Positions 45,067 to 57,228 of a DNA stretch of 64,000 bases are shown here, piece after piece; the stretch's first letter is position 1; every line of letters starts with the position of its first letter. The translations under genes were made by a program, and so were the position numbers. The notes under the pieces were generated by a model. It was not told the origin of the DNA. It saw only the letters and a list, made by a program, of their open reading frames with translations, and made no database searches. The DNA lies in assembly GCA_000827265.1 (NCBI GenBank), contig KN834777.1, forward strand, positions 540,425-604,424. Reading direction: 5' to 3'. This DNA comes from Collybiopsis luxurians FD-317 M1 (lineage: Eukaryota; Basidiomycota; Agaricomycetes; Agaricales; Omphalotaceae).

Positions 45067-45648
45067 AAGTGAGCGGGCCCTTCCGGCTTTCCATACCTAA
45101 CACCATTCGTGCGATCGTAGAAGGGGTTGTGACCGATGTTACCAACTTTGTCGAACTCGTGCACTCAGAGTCATCGGGAAAAGGTGTGCAAAAGGTGCTC
45201 CTGGAGCTATCAAACAAAGGTCTATTTTCTTTCCTCGACTTTTCTTCTTCTTCTTTCGATGAAACCTTCCATCGTATCAAGATAGCTCTCGAATCTGCAG
45301 AAACACAGCTCGAAAACATTATCCAAGATGAACTTGGCACGGGGGAGAATTTCCTCGAGGAGGCGAGACAATTTGTGTCCATCCAAATGAGTCTTCTTCT
45401 GACTCAAGTTCGTCAAGCGTCGGAAGAGTTAAATAAATTTCGACATGAACATCAGTACATTGTTGCTGCGGCTACTGCAGCTATAGTGATCGTTGGAACG
45501 GAGTTGATACTTCCTCATTGATGAGTGGACGGAGGAGCTGGGTAGAAGCTGTGCAGAAGCGGGGATCCCGGAGGTACAGTGGTTGGACGTAACAATTGAG
45601 AGTATTGCCAGAGCGGTTGAGGAAATGACCCGTGGTAGTTTTGTGTAA
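45067..45648 (+). pseudogene. IFI6/27-like paralogue lacking exons 1-2 and the membrane core
   Basis: The sequence starts like exon 3 of the intact genes, just after an AG acceptor (CCGAAG then TGAGC). It follows the same protein: ALESAETQLENIIQDELGTG, FVSIQMSLLL and LNKFRHEHQYIVAAATAA, up to the first hydrophobic helix (ELILPH). At 45519 the frame meets TGA, but shifted by one base the C-terminal tail of the family follows directly: EELGRSCAEAGIPEVQWLDV to a TAA at 45646. The segment between the first helix and the tail, about 120 residues containing the glycine-rich Ifi core, has been deleted. It is more diverged than the two full copies. No exons 1-2 are found upstream. Confidence 0.8.
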
Positions 45649-45932
45649 CCTCTTTTTTTTTGGGGGGGGGGTTCGTCGGAATATGCTACACTACGCTCGA
45701 ACTGATTGGATGGATCGATGCTTCCTTTGTTTTTCGAAGGTTCAAGGCTGTGATGCTTCTCGCTTGAATCCTCTCCAATAAGGTTTGGACCCACAAAACC
45801 GATTTATGTAACAAACCTTGTTCTTTAGACGCCGCCCTATTCAAAAGAGATATAAGGTGGGCAGCATGCTTCACGATCGTTCAACAGTTTCCTTCCTGAC
45901 CCTCATCCACCCCCAGGCTGCGGTGTGGCGGA

Positions 45933-47345
45933 ATGTTTCAAGTCGTCCTCTTCTTCTTTGCCCTTTTTGCCCTTTTCTCCCTTCTGAGGCTTCCTTATGA
46001 TGAGATCCGAGATAACAGACCAGTGAACTTTGAGGATGATCGCCAGCGATGGTTCATGCTCATGGAGAAACAATTCGAAGAAAAGAGCGTGCCGCCTCAG
46101 CACCGTACGCGTTATGCGATTCAGGAGGGACTCAAATCATCTCCGGAGCTCCGAGAAGCTATGGGAAATCGACAGGAGCAGTATCTCATCCTCTCGAACC
46201 AACTTGGTGCTTTCCAGCCGGAGAATGAGAAGCTGATCTTTGTCAATTCTTCTGCTGCGATTACAAATTGGCCCTGGGACGAGTTTACGAGTGATATTTC
46301 TCGCGTCGATGGTACATAGATAATCTTTTCGAAGCACGTTTTGATAATCTAATCTTTGTTTTCGCTGTAGATGCTAAAAAAGAATGTAAGCATATTCTTT
46401 TTCCTTAATAATATATATATTTTTAACGACATCAAAAGTGAGCACCACCAGGGCACTTTCTATACGGGGCGTCTCCATCGATGTTGGCAATACTTTGCAA
46501 ACGGCCTTGTCAGATGTATCCGAAAACGGCATCCACCTCCCCGATATCAAAATCCCTCCCATCGAACTCCCCTCTCCCGAAGAAATCCTTCGTCGCATTC
46601 GAGAGGCACTCGAAAAAGCCAAGACACAGCTCGAACAAATCATTCATGACGAATCTGGCCAGGCCGAAGAAGTACTACGAAGAATTCAAAAGTTTGTATC
46701 AATTCAGATCGAGCTACTTCCTGGGGAAATTCGTAAAGGGATAGAGGAGTTTAATAAATTCCGTCATGAACATCCGTACATCACTGCGGCTGCTACAGTA
46801 GTTCTGGTCATCATTGGAATGGAAGTCATACTTCCTTGGGCATTCCTTGGAATCCTTCGAGTATTTGGGTTTTCTGAACTCGGTCCTGTTGCAGGTATGT
46901 CATCTCGAGTCGAACGGAGCTTCGAGAAATTGATGTTTCCACTATAGGTTCTTGGGCTGCTGCTATACAATCGGTTGTCTATGGTGCTCGGACTCGCGGT
47001 CTTTTCTCTATCCTCCAACGACTCACAATGTCCGCTAAACGTCTTTGGCCCGTTGCAGTGTTCCTTGACCTAGCCGCCGTTGCGGCTGGAACCATCGCTG
47101 TATGGGCGAGTGGAGCAATCAAGGACATCGTCGATACGTGGTACCCACAAATGATTGCGGTCATGCCGGACTTGAACCACCTGGTACAGGGCCACGCGGC
47201 AGCGGAGGACATGTTCGATAGGTGGATGGACGAGTTGGGTAGGAGATGTGCAGAGGCGGAGATTCCAGAAGTGCAATGGCTGGACGTGGCGATTCAAAGT
47301 ATTGCCAAGAGGGTCGAGGAGATGACTCATACCAGTCCTGTTTAA
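45933..47345 (+). CDS. IFI6/IFI27 (ISG12)-like membrane protein, copy 2
   Basis: The exons are 45933-46311, 46371-46385, 46439-46894 and 46948-47345, with introns of 59, 53 and 53 nt. The spliced frame is again 415 aa, with the same exon lengths and phases as copy 1, so both genes appear intact. Differences from copy 1 are scattered: about ten lie in the first exon and about eight in the rest. The region with the Ifi-type motif is nearly unchanged (SWAAAIQS here against SWATAIQS). Intron 2 differs in length by an AT-repeat. The same caution on the N-terminus applies, because the possible acceptor reads CTGAG here and not CTCAG. The truncated relative ends 285 bp upstream, so this site held at least two family members. 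Confidence 0.7.
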
Positions 47346-47500
47346 TGCTTCGCAAATCTCTCAGGTGACTTTAGGTTGGTCGCACTTCATTCTTCTTTCT
47401 TGACCTTGCAAATCGTCAAAATCGTGTTCTCTGCATCGAATCGCGTGTAATTGATACTTTCTTGTACTTCTTCATCAAAGACTACTGTATATAAAGAAAA

Positions 47501-48205
47501 CTAAAAGCGCTTGTTTACTCCATCCCGCTCAGAATGTGCCCGATGTGCCTCGAGTAAACTGTTCGGCCAGCTCGCAGCTGGAGCCTTCTTTTCTGGCATA
47601 GGACTATCCAGCGCCTGCTTAACAATCGCCTCTCCCAGTACCTTTTCAATTTCCAAACGCCCAAACTGGCTCTCAACTTCCTTCTTCACACTCTCTTCCA
47701 CATCCCCTCTCCCAAAATCTGTCAAAACCGCGAGCCTCACAATGCGCACCATCCCTCCCATCCTCTCGGCAATCTGCGGAGTGGTATGAAGAGCAATCGC
47801 TCGCCAGACTTCGTCGATATCGACCGGGGATATAGACGGATCGCCGGAGGATTTTAATTGAGCTACTGCGGCGTCTGCTCCTTCAATCTCAAACCGCTGC
47901 AGCTCATCCACGGACTCGATATGGGCAAAGGCAGGTGTAGCGCCGATATCGTGCATGATACAGGCAGTGAAAAGCAGAGCCAGTCGGTGAGGTGGTTCGA
48001 TGGTTTCGGATTGAGACTGCGATTGGGATGTGAAGAGGGTTCTGGCGTAGATCCAGACCCGAAGACTGTGATTGAGTATAGCAGGAGGAAGGTGGCTGGC
48101 TGCTACAGCGTAGGCGCTACGGGAAATTGGATCTGAAGGGACACATTGAGGGATATCGGACGTGTTGGCGTTCGATGCGTTGTCGAGCGTGAAGGTTGGA
48201 CACAT
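47501..48205 (-). CDS. HD-domain hydrolase, cyanamide hydratase-like, copy 2
   Basis: 234 aa from the conserved MCPTF start. The same frame is open 16 codons further up to an ATG at 48253 (250 aa), but this extension is lost in copy 1 through a one-base indel (GTCGTTGAAG here, GTCGTGAAG there). The metal-binding residues are unchanged (NHSLRVWIYA, MHDIGA, AIALHTTPQIAER). The nine differences from copy 1 lie outside the HD pair; the closest is I to T, two residues after HDIG. It is convergent with the IFI6/27-like gene, about 155 bp tail to tail, as in copy 1. A metal-dependent hydratase or hydrolase activity is inferred from the family only. Confidence 0.8.
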   Translation of the reverse strand: MCPTFTLDNASNANTSDIPQCVPSDPISRSAYAVAASHLPPAILNHSLRVWIYARTLFTSQSQSQSETIEPPHRLALLFTACIMHDIGATPAFAHIESVDELQRFEIEGADAAVAQLKSSGDPSISPVDIDEVWRAIALHTTPQIAERMGGMVRIVRLAVLTDFGRGDVEESVKKEVESQFGRLEIEKVLGEAIVKQALDSPMPEKKAPAASWPNSLLEAHRAHSERDGVNKRF

Positions 48206-48298
48206 GAGCGTGGTCGTTGAAGAACAGAAGGCTGGAAAGTGGTTATGACTCATGTCGCAACATCGTGAGCGTGTTTTTTACGCACGGACAGGGGTGAT

Positions 48299-49856
48299 TT
48301 AATAGAACATTGATGATAGAAGCCGAAAAAAATAACCTACTGAAGTTTGCCCTGCACCTCTCAAAATATCGGCTGACCGATGCAAAGGTTCACAGACATT
48401 TGTATATAAACGAGTTATCCGACATTACTAAAGGTCAATTCTACTCTACTCAACGAGGGTCTTAAAGCACGATAATGCATACACCTATGCCGTAGTTGGT
48501 GAGATTGCCAACTTTCTACAAACTCATGCCGTTGGGCCCCCGTATCTTATGATGTTTCCAGTTTTACTGTAGATGGTAAGAGCACCTATGTCCTTTGAAT
48601 TTCAGACTGTAAAGCCCAAGGATCACGACAGCAAAATTGTTACACGGGGAACCATCATACCATCCAGTGTCATTCCAAGCTGAGATTCATCGGAAGAGAT
48701 GATATGCAGCAGAGCGTATAGAGAGTCGAATAGATTTACTATTGCCACCGGCCTTGCAGTTCGCGAATTCTCACGAAGAGCGATTTACGCGTTTGAACGA
48801 TCATGCAAAAAAAAAGTTCGGCTATGCATTTTTATATACTATCCAGTTACAGAAAGCCTCATTTCTAGATGTCTCTACGTCGATATTCAAGACAGAGTAG
48901 CCTGATTATTCTCCTCCATTTTGTGCGTATGGCGTAGTTTGAGGCCAATAATCCAAGCTTCCGATTTCGAGGATCTGGAAAGCTACACAGTCACATAGCA
49001 CGGCAAATCAGTTCTGAGCCAAGATGGTCTTATTGTCTCGGAGCTATCAACGCTGATGGCATTGAATGGGGATCACAGATGGCCGCGATATATGAATTTT
49101 CCTCGTCCAATGTATCACCTCAGTGTAAATTTGATGAACGGTTGCTAGACCCCAGTAGTCGGAAGGCATTGACTTCCATAAAGCTTCCAGGTTAGTACTT
49201 ACGTTCTGATACCCACTTTGATTGGATATGATCTTTGTCCAACTCGAACGTGAAACCTGATAGCAGGCAAAAGGAAATTTACTTACTTCGGTATTACTGG
49301 ATATGTTTTATTGCTTGGTTTCTATGGATCTTTGTTTTTTCATGATATTAGCTCCACTAGAGTTGTATACAAATTTTTGCTGTGTTTAAATGAGATGCTG
49401 TTTACCTGGTACGCGAATCCATGAACACTTGAACGACCAATAGCATGAATCCGATCCCGAGCGATCTTGTAGGCAAGAACAATTTTCTGCTTCCTAGTAG
49501 GATCATGCGCAGGTTTAAGAATTCCTTGACGCCACTGGTGTGTGTCAGGAGTAATCCCGTAATGGAGTTGGCAGACTCACACAAAACCCAATGAAGTTTC
49601 TCACGTCACAAGGCATTGTATCCAAAGCAACTAAACAGATATCCCAGATGCACGGCATCCCTCCCCGTTTTATACCCCAAACGGAGTGTTATCTCCCTAA
49701 TAAACAATTTCAACTCGCATTTATTTAGGAGGCTATTTTCACTTACTTCCAAACAAAGTCAAAATTATAAATGAGTGGATAATTTTTTGAGTCCTTACTG
49801 CTCTTGCCTTCCTTCCGCCAAACTCGAACATCGTCGCGCAACCTACCAAGCTCACA
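48299..49856. other. intergenic, nothing firmly recognised
   Basis: Short frames only. A plus-strand piece near 49.07-49.19 kb (FDERLLDPSSRKALTSIKLP, followed by a GTTAGT donor-like site) looks coding but stands alone. Confidence 0.35.
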
Positions 49857-51303
49857 ATGTCGGACGGACTGGCAGACCTGTCCATCGATGATGCATACTA
49901 TCTCGGGCTGTATGTATACTTGAATATACAAGAATTTATAGTCGCCGCAGTTCTTTACGGTGAGCCAAGCGTTAAATGTGTTTACCTCTTCGGTTATCTG
50001 TTGACCGTACACTTGTGGTAGGTATTTATATTCTCTCAGCTGCTATCTCTGTTGGTTTGATAATGTGAGATATTTGTTCAATTTCATTGATCACTCGAGA
50101 CTGGTTCAGAACCAGAATGAATATAGGAATCGACCGAACAATTCCAACGGGCACTGGATATTGTTTGCCTGTATCTCTCTTGCAACGCCAGTCTTAACGC
50201 TGAATATTTTTACTATTCCGGTTTTTCTTGAAGTCTTCAACCTCAGTGCCAGTGTACACAGAGCTACTTATGTCCATCGCTTCAGCCAAGGGCTACTTTT
50301 CTCCGTCAGTGTTATTATTGGCGACTTTTTGACCGTATGGCGAGCTTGTACTATATGGCCGTCTCACAGAGGGATTAGATTGCTTCTTGGTCTTCTTGTT
50401 GTGGTGAACACCGGTATGTGGAAATTCATTCAGTTTTTTTCTTCCATTAACTTTGCTAATCATTCCTCGAAGGGCTGCAAGGCATTTTCCTAGACTATGA
50501 ATATGGACCTCTAATACTATCTACTATACCTTCTAAAGGAGAGGTCCTTTCCTTGGGATCATTTGTGGACTCCAATTTTGGAGGAATAATAATTAGCCTT
50601 ACCATCAACATTGTCTCCGCATCTTTAATTGGATTCAAAGCCTGGTATGTGACTCTGGTTCTGTATTTAACCCCGTGCTCGTATTCTGAAGCTTTAAGCT
50701 TCCAGGCAGCACAGAACACACCTCTTGGCTTTAGGATTCAAGCGCCATAAATTCACCAGCGCCACAATCGTGCTATTGGTTTGGTTTGAGTCTGGTCTAT
50801 TCTTTTGCGCCGTTCAAGTAAGCAGAGTGGCTTTCTTTATCGCAACGACTAAGACCGACTTTGGCAATTAGGCGTTTTATGCTACTTTGACAGTTTGGAA
50901 CACAACGACGATAGACCAACGAATTTATTCTAATGGTACAGATTCCAGTATTCAAACTCAAGTTTCGGCAATGGACAGCTGGGTAGAACGCCTACTACCA
51001 TTTATTATGGTATGCATATATCTAATATCTATCTTCACTCCATACATCAGTTAATCACCACTTCAGAGTCTCTATCCAATTATTCTTGTGGTTCTTGTGA
51101 ATTTGAGGTTATCGGTTGTTGAAGAGACCTTGTCGTTGCAAACAATTCCCGCAATGTTATCTGGTATGAGTTCTGATGATGTCAATTCGACGCATTGGGA
51201 TGGGGGAAGACTCGTGCTAGTAGTAGCAGGCAGAAGGATCAAGTATGTGAACCCCTTCGTATATCTTTACCGTCGCCGAAGTGGTGGGATAGGCTCAGGC
51301 TGA
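49857..51303 (+). CDS. seven-helix membrane protein of an agaricomycete family
   Basis: Six exons fit: 49857-50014, 50070-50413, 50473-50644, 50706-50817, 50872-51009 and 51067-51303. The introns are 54-61 nt and phases match, giving 386 aa. About seven hydrophobic helices are visible, the first at residues 15-30 and the last around LYPIILVVLVNLRL. Recurrent family strings are NFIDHSRLVQ, VFLEVFNLSASVHRATYV, GDFLTVWRACTIWP, SFVDSNFGGI, VWNTTTIDQRIYSNGT and LVNLRLSVVEETL. These multi-helix proteins are common in mushroom-forming fungi; the GPCR-like topology is visible but ligand and signalling role are unknown. No signal peptide precedes helix 1. The last exon could use another intron near 51240-51300, which would change the C-terminus. 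Confidence 0.75.
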
Positions 51304-52377
51304 AGAGGATCAAATGTGTCTGTGTCAAGCAGTGCAATACGTACAAACATACTTCTTACTGTCATGTACACATCTCGTAGAAAAGACTACTCGTATTTGC
51401 CAGCTTGAGAAAAATTGAACTGCATACTAGGAAGGTATGACGTCGGGTAATGACAGTGATGTTGTAAAAAGCTGCTCCGGAGGATATCGTTAGTCCGGTA
51501 GCCCATCCTCCAAGTTTCTCGCCAGTATAGTATAGATCGTCAGCTCATGCTTTAGTCCTTCCGCAATCGCATTGTTGATTCATCGCAGCGTGTCACATTC
51601 CACTTCCAGCTTCGTCGCAAATAATTAGATTTATGTGCAAGCTTACTATGATTCACAAAAAGTCTTGCTCAAATTGTCGACAAAATATTTTCATATTGTG
51701 AGGATTATCTGTGACATCCTCATAGCCTCCATTGAAAAATTAGCTGCTTCTCAGGATTGTATAGCATTATCTCAATGACCAGTGAGATCCTTCAGCCCAA
51801 GAATGATCGATGGCTTGCCCACATGAGGTATAGCAATGCTGTAGACAGAATGGCATAAGATATCCTTCCATCAATCAATCAGGATAGTTGCAGTTTGTTT
51901 GAATCCCTGAAGTTCATCTACAAGTTCTAGATTGACGCAGCTATTTTCCATCTCAAGGCACTAAGGCGGAAAAAAAACGCATTCATTTCAACCTTGATAT
52001 GGCCCGAAATCAAGATCTGATCTCAAAATACATCCTGAGAGAAATTATTATCTACTACAAGTGATGAAAGTATCTTAATTCACTCGAAAATCAGAAAACA
52101 TGTCAAAATCCTTTTCGCGGAAAAATATCACTGATATAGAATTTACTTTACAAATCTTATCTCCAATGATAAGACAAAGATACCTTCGGCGAGATTCCCA
52201 GTGGGATATCACCGTCTTATCATCATTCTTTTCATCGCTCATATTCCTGACAATAGTTGGCCTCCACCCTAGTGAGGAATGTTTGGGTCATGACAAAGTG
52301 AGATATGGGTTTGAATGATGGATGAAGTTCATCAGCAAAGTCTGATAGAAAGATATTGTTGGCAACAGAAGAGGGAA
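51304..52377. other. intergenic, nothing recognised
   Basis: AT-rich, with short frames only. Confidence 0.35.
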
Positions 52378-52379
52378 TA

Positions 52380-52940
52380 CTGTACCATTTTAATCAATTC
52401 GATGGTCACAGGTCACAGACCCTCAAAAAGTCGAAATTTTTTGGTCAGTCACAGGTCACTTTGGCCAGTGTCGAATTGACTTTATGATTCATTTTTTTTG
52501 TCAATTTTTGGCTTAAATAGTATCAGAAATCTATTTTATTTCTACCTGCTGTAAACACGCTATGACAGCGATAGAGAATTTTAAATAAACAGATGTCAAT
52601 TTGTCAATTGAAGGATGGGACATGCGATCCGAACAATCAGTGCTTCCAGAATTCCTTCAAATTGTGCCACTTGAGCTCATCTTCGAGCATTGCTGGAAGT
52701 AGAATGAATATGATTTGCATTGTCGAAGCAAATCCAACCAAAAAACAATGATCCGCGATCACGGATGTGCTTGCACAGAATGGGGGTGCAGCAACTGAAC
52801 ACCGAAAGTGGAACCGGCAGCCCTTTACTCAGTGTAGAAATTTTTTGGGTGTCACAAGTCACTTTTGGCAGCGTCGAAACCAAAATTTCGACACCTGGTC
52901 ACAGGTCACAGGTCGCGTCGAATTGATTAAAATGGTACAG
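52380..52940. mobile_element. MITE, copy 1 (TA target)
   Basis: 561 bp. Both ends read CTGTACCATTTTAATCAATT inward as inverted repeats, flanked by TA on both sides. Subterminal GTCACAGGTCAC repeats are present. It has no transposase. The TA target suggests Tc1/mariner-type mobilisation. Confidence 0.75.
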
Positions 52941-52942
52941 TA

Positions 52943-55150
52943 TTTGCATGAACAAGAACCTAGCAAAGCTTTCAGTTTGCAGAGTTTTGTTGTGCCTTGG
53001 TCATTGGGTGGTTAACTAGAGAATCAAATAAATATATAATAATCCAAGTGTCCTTGAGTCTTGCACTTCTTTGCTGGTGGAGGGGCACTAGATTCATCAT
53101 TCCACTGCATCTGACTTGGAGATCAGAGCTTTCTTGGTTTCCATCAGGAGCTGAGCAGCTGTCTGAGCTGCTTGTTGCGCTTTTGGACAAGTGGCAGTTG
53201 ATGCAATGTAGTTATCCAATCAATTCTCCCGATGTTCAACGGAATTACTGCAGCTTACAGGGTCATTGCCGCAGTAGAAACAACTGAAGAATGACCAGTT
53301 GGACTTGTTATTAGCCTCTTCAAGGCAGGTAAAGTGAGTGATGAAGAAAGGATTATTGGAATTGGACATTTGGGAACGAAATAAATGGCCTCAAAAGATT
53401 GCAGCCTTATAAATTGTTCAGGCATTGTTCATATTTTCCTACTATTATACAAGGGTAATTTCTATTTTGAGAGTATCGATAATGGTGCAGGTCGACAAAT
53501 TCATTATTTATTTTTCCACTTATTGCCACGCTACATTAGGTGAATTTTCGTACTGCTGGGTTACAGTCAGTGGCAATATGGGTCCTGGCAGTATAGATTG
53601 CAATCGCCAACAACTTTAGGTCCAGCTCTGATGTGATCGATCAGTATATTTACCAAAAACAACCAGAACGCTTTCCGTATCGGCTGCTTAACTTTCTCTT
53701 TGCACACTGTTAAAAACAATTGGCTACCTTTAATTCACTTTCTTAAATTGGGAGGACGACTTCAAAGCTTCACCCTTAGTGATAATATAGTCAACATTCA
53801 AGTTGTTCTTCACATCAGGTGAAAAGTAACATGTAACAATGGGCAGTGCTTGGTGTATATCTTTTAAAATTTTACCCTGGTTGCAGCAACTTCTTGGACT
53901 CAGTTCTTTGGGGATTTTGTATGGGTTCTTTATCGGAGATCCAGAGCATCCAGTATCGATTTGGACGATATTTTAATGACTGTAACCTACGTGTGGGAGC
54001 ATCGTCTCTCTTGGCATCCAACTTCTACCATTCTCTCGGGCATACCCCATATGCTGCTGTGTGGTTGACAAGCTCAAATTGAGCATTGGGAATCTGAATT
54101 GAAACCCGGCAGGACAAACTAAATGTGGTGGCTAGAGCCGCAGCCTCGCTCTTATTCTCGCCACGTTCTAGCAGTCGCCCTTTGGCCCTTTCTTATTGAA
54201 CAGTGATCTTGTTATTCATCTTATTTCCGCCTTGATTTTGATCATCCTATCCAGCCTTTATTTCGCACAGTGCATCTGTTTTGTGATCTCAAACCGTAGA
54301 AATATGACCCTACTTTTCAACCATCAGGCCAGATCAAGGAGACTGGGACAGCCAATGTGTCCTCATCATTAGCGGGAAGGTGTTAATAGCAAAATATGCA
54401 ACCAATAGTAAAATTATGATAGGTATATAAAAAAAAATTTTGTCCGAAATCAGTTTTACTTGGGTTATGAAGTTGCCATTACATTAAAACCTGATTACAG
54501 ATACAGATACATTCCAAACATTGTGAACGCCTAGCTTGCAGTCTCGCACTTCTCAACAAGCTCAAAATCCCACCCCAGGAACCGCATGATTCCACTATTT
54601 TAAAAAACGCCGTATCAGAGGTTGTGAATCAGAGCCTTCCGCCCATTTCGTGGCTGATAAAGACCTACTCTTAAAGGATATATACAGGGTACTCAATGAA
54701 TGGGATGACTCGAATTTGAGTGATGATTATCAGTACGATACCTTTCGTCCCTTCCAAACTTTGGTTCTCCCGACCGTGATTTCTCGGATTTCTCGGATTT
54801 CCCACCAACTTTAATTAGGTGCTATACGCGATCATTTCAATGAATAGAATTTGGCGTTTTTGATATGTAAGATGATATGGGAACAAGCACCCTGTTTAGG
54901 AGAGATGAATCGTAGGTTAAGTAACCGATTCGGAGATAGCATCAGAGATATATACTTCGAGACCGTTTCCAGTTTTCCAAATTTCACGCTAGGGCGGTCT
55001 TTTTTTTTTTATTGAAATGAAATACGAGAACTGCATAAGCATAACGCGGGACTTCTCGTTCCATCAGCAGAAAAATGTACCGCATTCATCGAGTATCATT
55101 TGCACAGGATTGCAAATGAATATCAACTCGAAGTTTACTCTGCTTTCCTT
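52943..55150. other. intergenic, nothing recognised
   Basis: Short frames only, with no domain seen. A T run lies at about 55001-55012. Confidence 0.35.
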
Positions 55151-55162
55151 TCCCTGGCTCTT

Positions 55163-55175
55163 GATATATAAAAAC
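55163..55175 (+). promoter_or_regulatory. TATA-like box
   Basis: GATATATAAAAAC lies about 35-45 bases before the ATG at 55208. Confidence 0.5.
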
Positions 55176-55207
55176 GCACAAATCTTCTTCCTAAGCAAGT
55201 ATTACCC

Positions 55208-57228
55208 ATGCGCGCCGACCAGCTTCCTTACTCTTCTTTGTTCAGTGGCTCTCGTGCCACCGAAGTGAATTTGCCATTCGAAAAGAGTGTACAGCTTTCC
55301 CTGGAGAGAGCCAAAGCCATCGTACAATCATACGGTATGGTTCATCTGGAATTTGCAACAAAGAACATGTTGCTGAATTTACCAAAGCATTTCAAATCGA
55401 AGATGTTTTGGAAACGCCTAGTGCCGCTCTGTGGAACATGCATATTGATCCCATAATGCTCATCGATGGAGGTGCGGCCACCTATGCATCAATACAGGTA
55501 AACCTCACGGCCGGCACTCTCAGCGAATACCTGAAAGGACAGCCATATCTTCGAAAAACTATTGAGGACATCCTCGCTTTCAGAGTCTTGTGAGTATCTT
55601 GTATCCAAAGGAGCCAGGTTAATGATTTGCTAACTGAAATCAGAGCGCATTACTGTCTTACTGAAGTCGGTCACGGCTTAGATGCAATCAACATGGAAAC
55701 AGTGGCGCTTGCGCTACCTGAGGGTGGTTTTGACTTGCACACCCCAAGTGAGTCTGCCGCTAAGTACGTTTGGATTTCGTACGCTGGTTCTATATGCTCA
55801 ATATTCGGGAACAGAATGATGCCGCCAACAAGTCCAATTGGAATGCCTTCCGTTGCAATAGTGTTTGCGAAGCTACAGGGAGACAAGCAGAATTATGGTA
55901 TTCGTCCTTTTGTTGTGCCTCTTTCTGATGGATCAAAACTTTTCCACGGCATCAGAACTCGGTGAGAGGTACTGATAATTTTCAAAAATTGGTCGATGAA
56001 TTAGATTCTTTCAGAGTACTTCCCATGCGAGGGGGTTCTGCACCGGTCAATCATTCTCTCACATACTTCAACCATGTGAAGCTTCCTCAAAGTGCCCTTT
56101 TAGGCCCTATGAACTCCCTTCCCCCAGGAGCAGAAGCCGAAAGGCAGAACTTCCTTGCAGTCATCTGGCGAGCAGCAACAGGGGCCTTGGCTTTGGGAGG
56201 CATGGGCATCTCTGCTTTGGAGAGAGCAGCCTATATAGCCGGTCGCTACTCTCAGCATCGCATGATTGGATCTGTTGCAAATCCTAGTCCAATAATTCAA
56301 TTCCGGACCCAGCATACCCCAGTTCTTGTTGCCCTTGCTCAGGCCATGGTCTCAAAGGAGTTCTGGAAGTTTAGTATTCGCATGTTCACAGATCCCAGTG
56401 TTGAGCATCGCGTCAAACATGCCTACGCGGCTGTTTTCAAAGCGACGGTGATTCACCACAGTCAAACGGCAAATCTGGAGCTTTCTGAGAGACTCGGTGC
56501 CCGTGGGTTATTTCAATTTAGTGATATAGTATCACAATACGTAAGCACAAAAATTGAATCCGCCATTCTAGTTGTTTTGATCAATTTCAATAGAATGTTG
56601 TGCGAGGAATTTCCATCGCTGAAGGGGACATTCTGGGGCTATGCATTAGTGAGCTGTTGGATGACTTTAATATCATTTATTTTTGAGATTGACATTCCTA
56701 CTTTTAGGACTTGTCTCAGAGCTGTTGCTGGGCCGCTATTCCTTATTGCCATCCACTAATCCTTCTAGCCTTCTAGCTCGGCACGAATCAGGTGTATTTT
56801 CAGAGCTCAAGGATTTGCTGAAACAGGCTGATCATCACCGCGGTGACACATTTAATCGCTTCATTCTTCCACAGTGTGAAAGAATGGTCCGTGCCATTGG
56901 ACACCGAATGGCATTTGATGCTGCCGTCAGTGCAGGACTTGACTCTCGAGTTACAGATTTGTACCTTGCTTCAGCCATGAAACAAGATGCTGCATGGTAC
57001 ATTCTAGGTGCACACTTGACTCTTACGGACCAGTACATACAAGAGGACAGGGCTATTCAGGCCGCACTTCCATATCTAAATGAGTGGCTGGAGGCAACCG
57101 ACGTAGGGCCTTATGTTCAGAATCCCGTCTTGTCCCCACAACATTGGCAGTCATTTGTTGAGAAGCTCCCGGTGCATGAAGCACCGCGAGTTAGAGCCAG
57201 TGTTGATTTCTTTCCAGCTCGACTCTGA
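55208..57228 (+). CDS. acyl-CoA oxidase / acyl-CoA dehydrogenase-fold protein with PTS1-like end
   Basis: Seven exons fit: 55208-55334, 55388-55589, 55644-55763, 55815-55961, 56015-56540, 56594-56648 and 56708-57228. The introns are 51-59 nt and all phases agree, giving 565 aa. The second exon could start at 55364, but that would need a 29-nt intron. Family markers are LTEVGHGLDAINMETVA (FAD-binding middle domain), the DLHTP segment, FNHVKLPQSALLG, the helical RVKHAYAAVFKA region, and VVRGISIAEGD joined across two introns to LVSELLLGRY. The last three residues, ARL, fit a peroxisomal PTS1 signal. Oxidation of acyl-CoA to the 2-enoyl-CoA with H2O2 in the peroxisome is the family reaction; the substrate chain is not predictable. 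One 51-nt intron (55764-55814) contains no stop and keeps frame, so retention would insert 17 residues. Confidence 0.85.

Larger units (their letters stand above)
45813..48298. repeat. segmental duplication, copy 2
   Basis: Counterpart of 185-2665 in the same orientation. The match ends within GGGGTGATT near 48298, after which the sequence is unrelated to OTC. Confidence 0.9.

Noticed and set aside
55335..55363. 29-nt intron in the acyl-CoA oxidase gene
   Set aside because: Too short for this gene. The acceptor at 55387 gives a 53-nt intron in the same phase, like its other introns.
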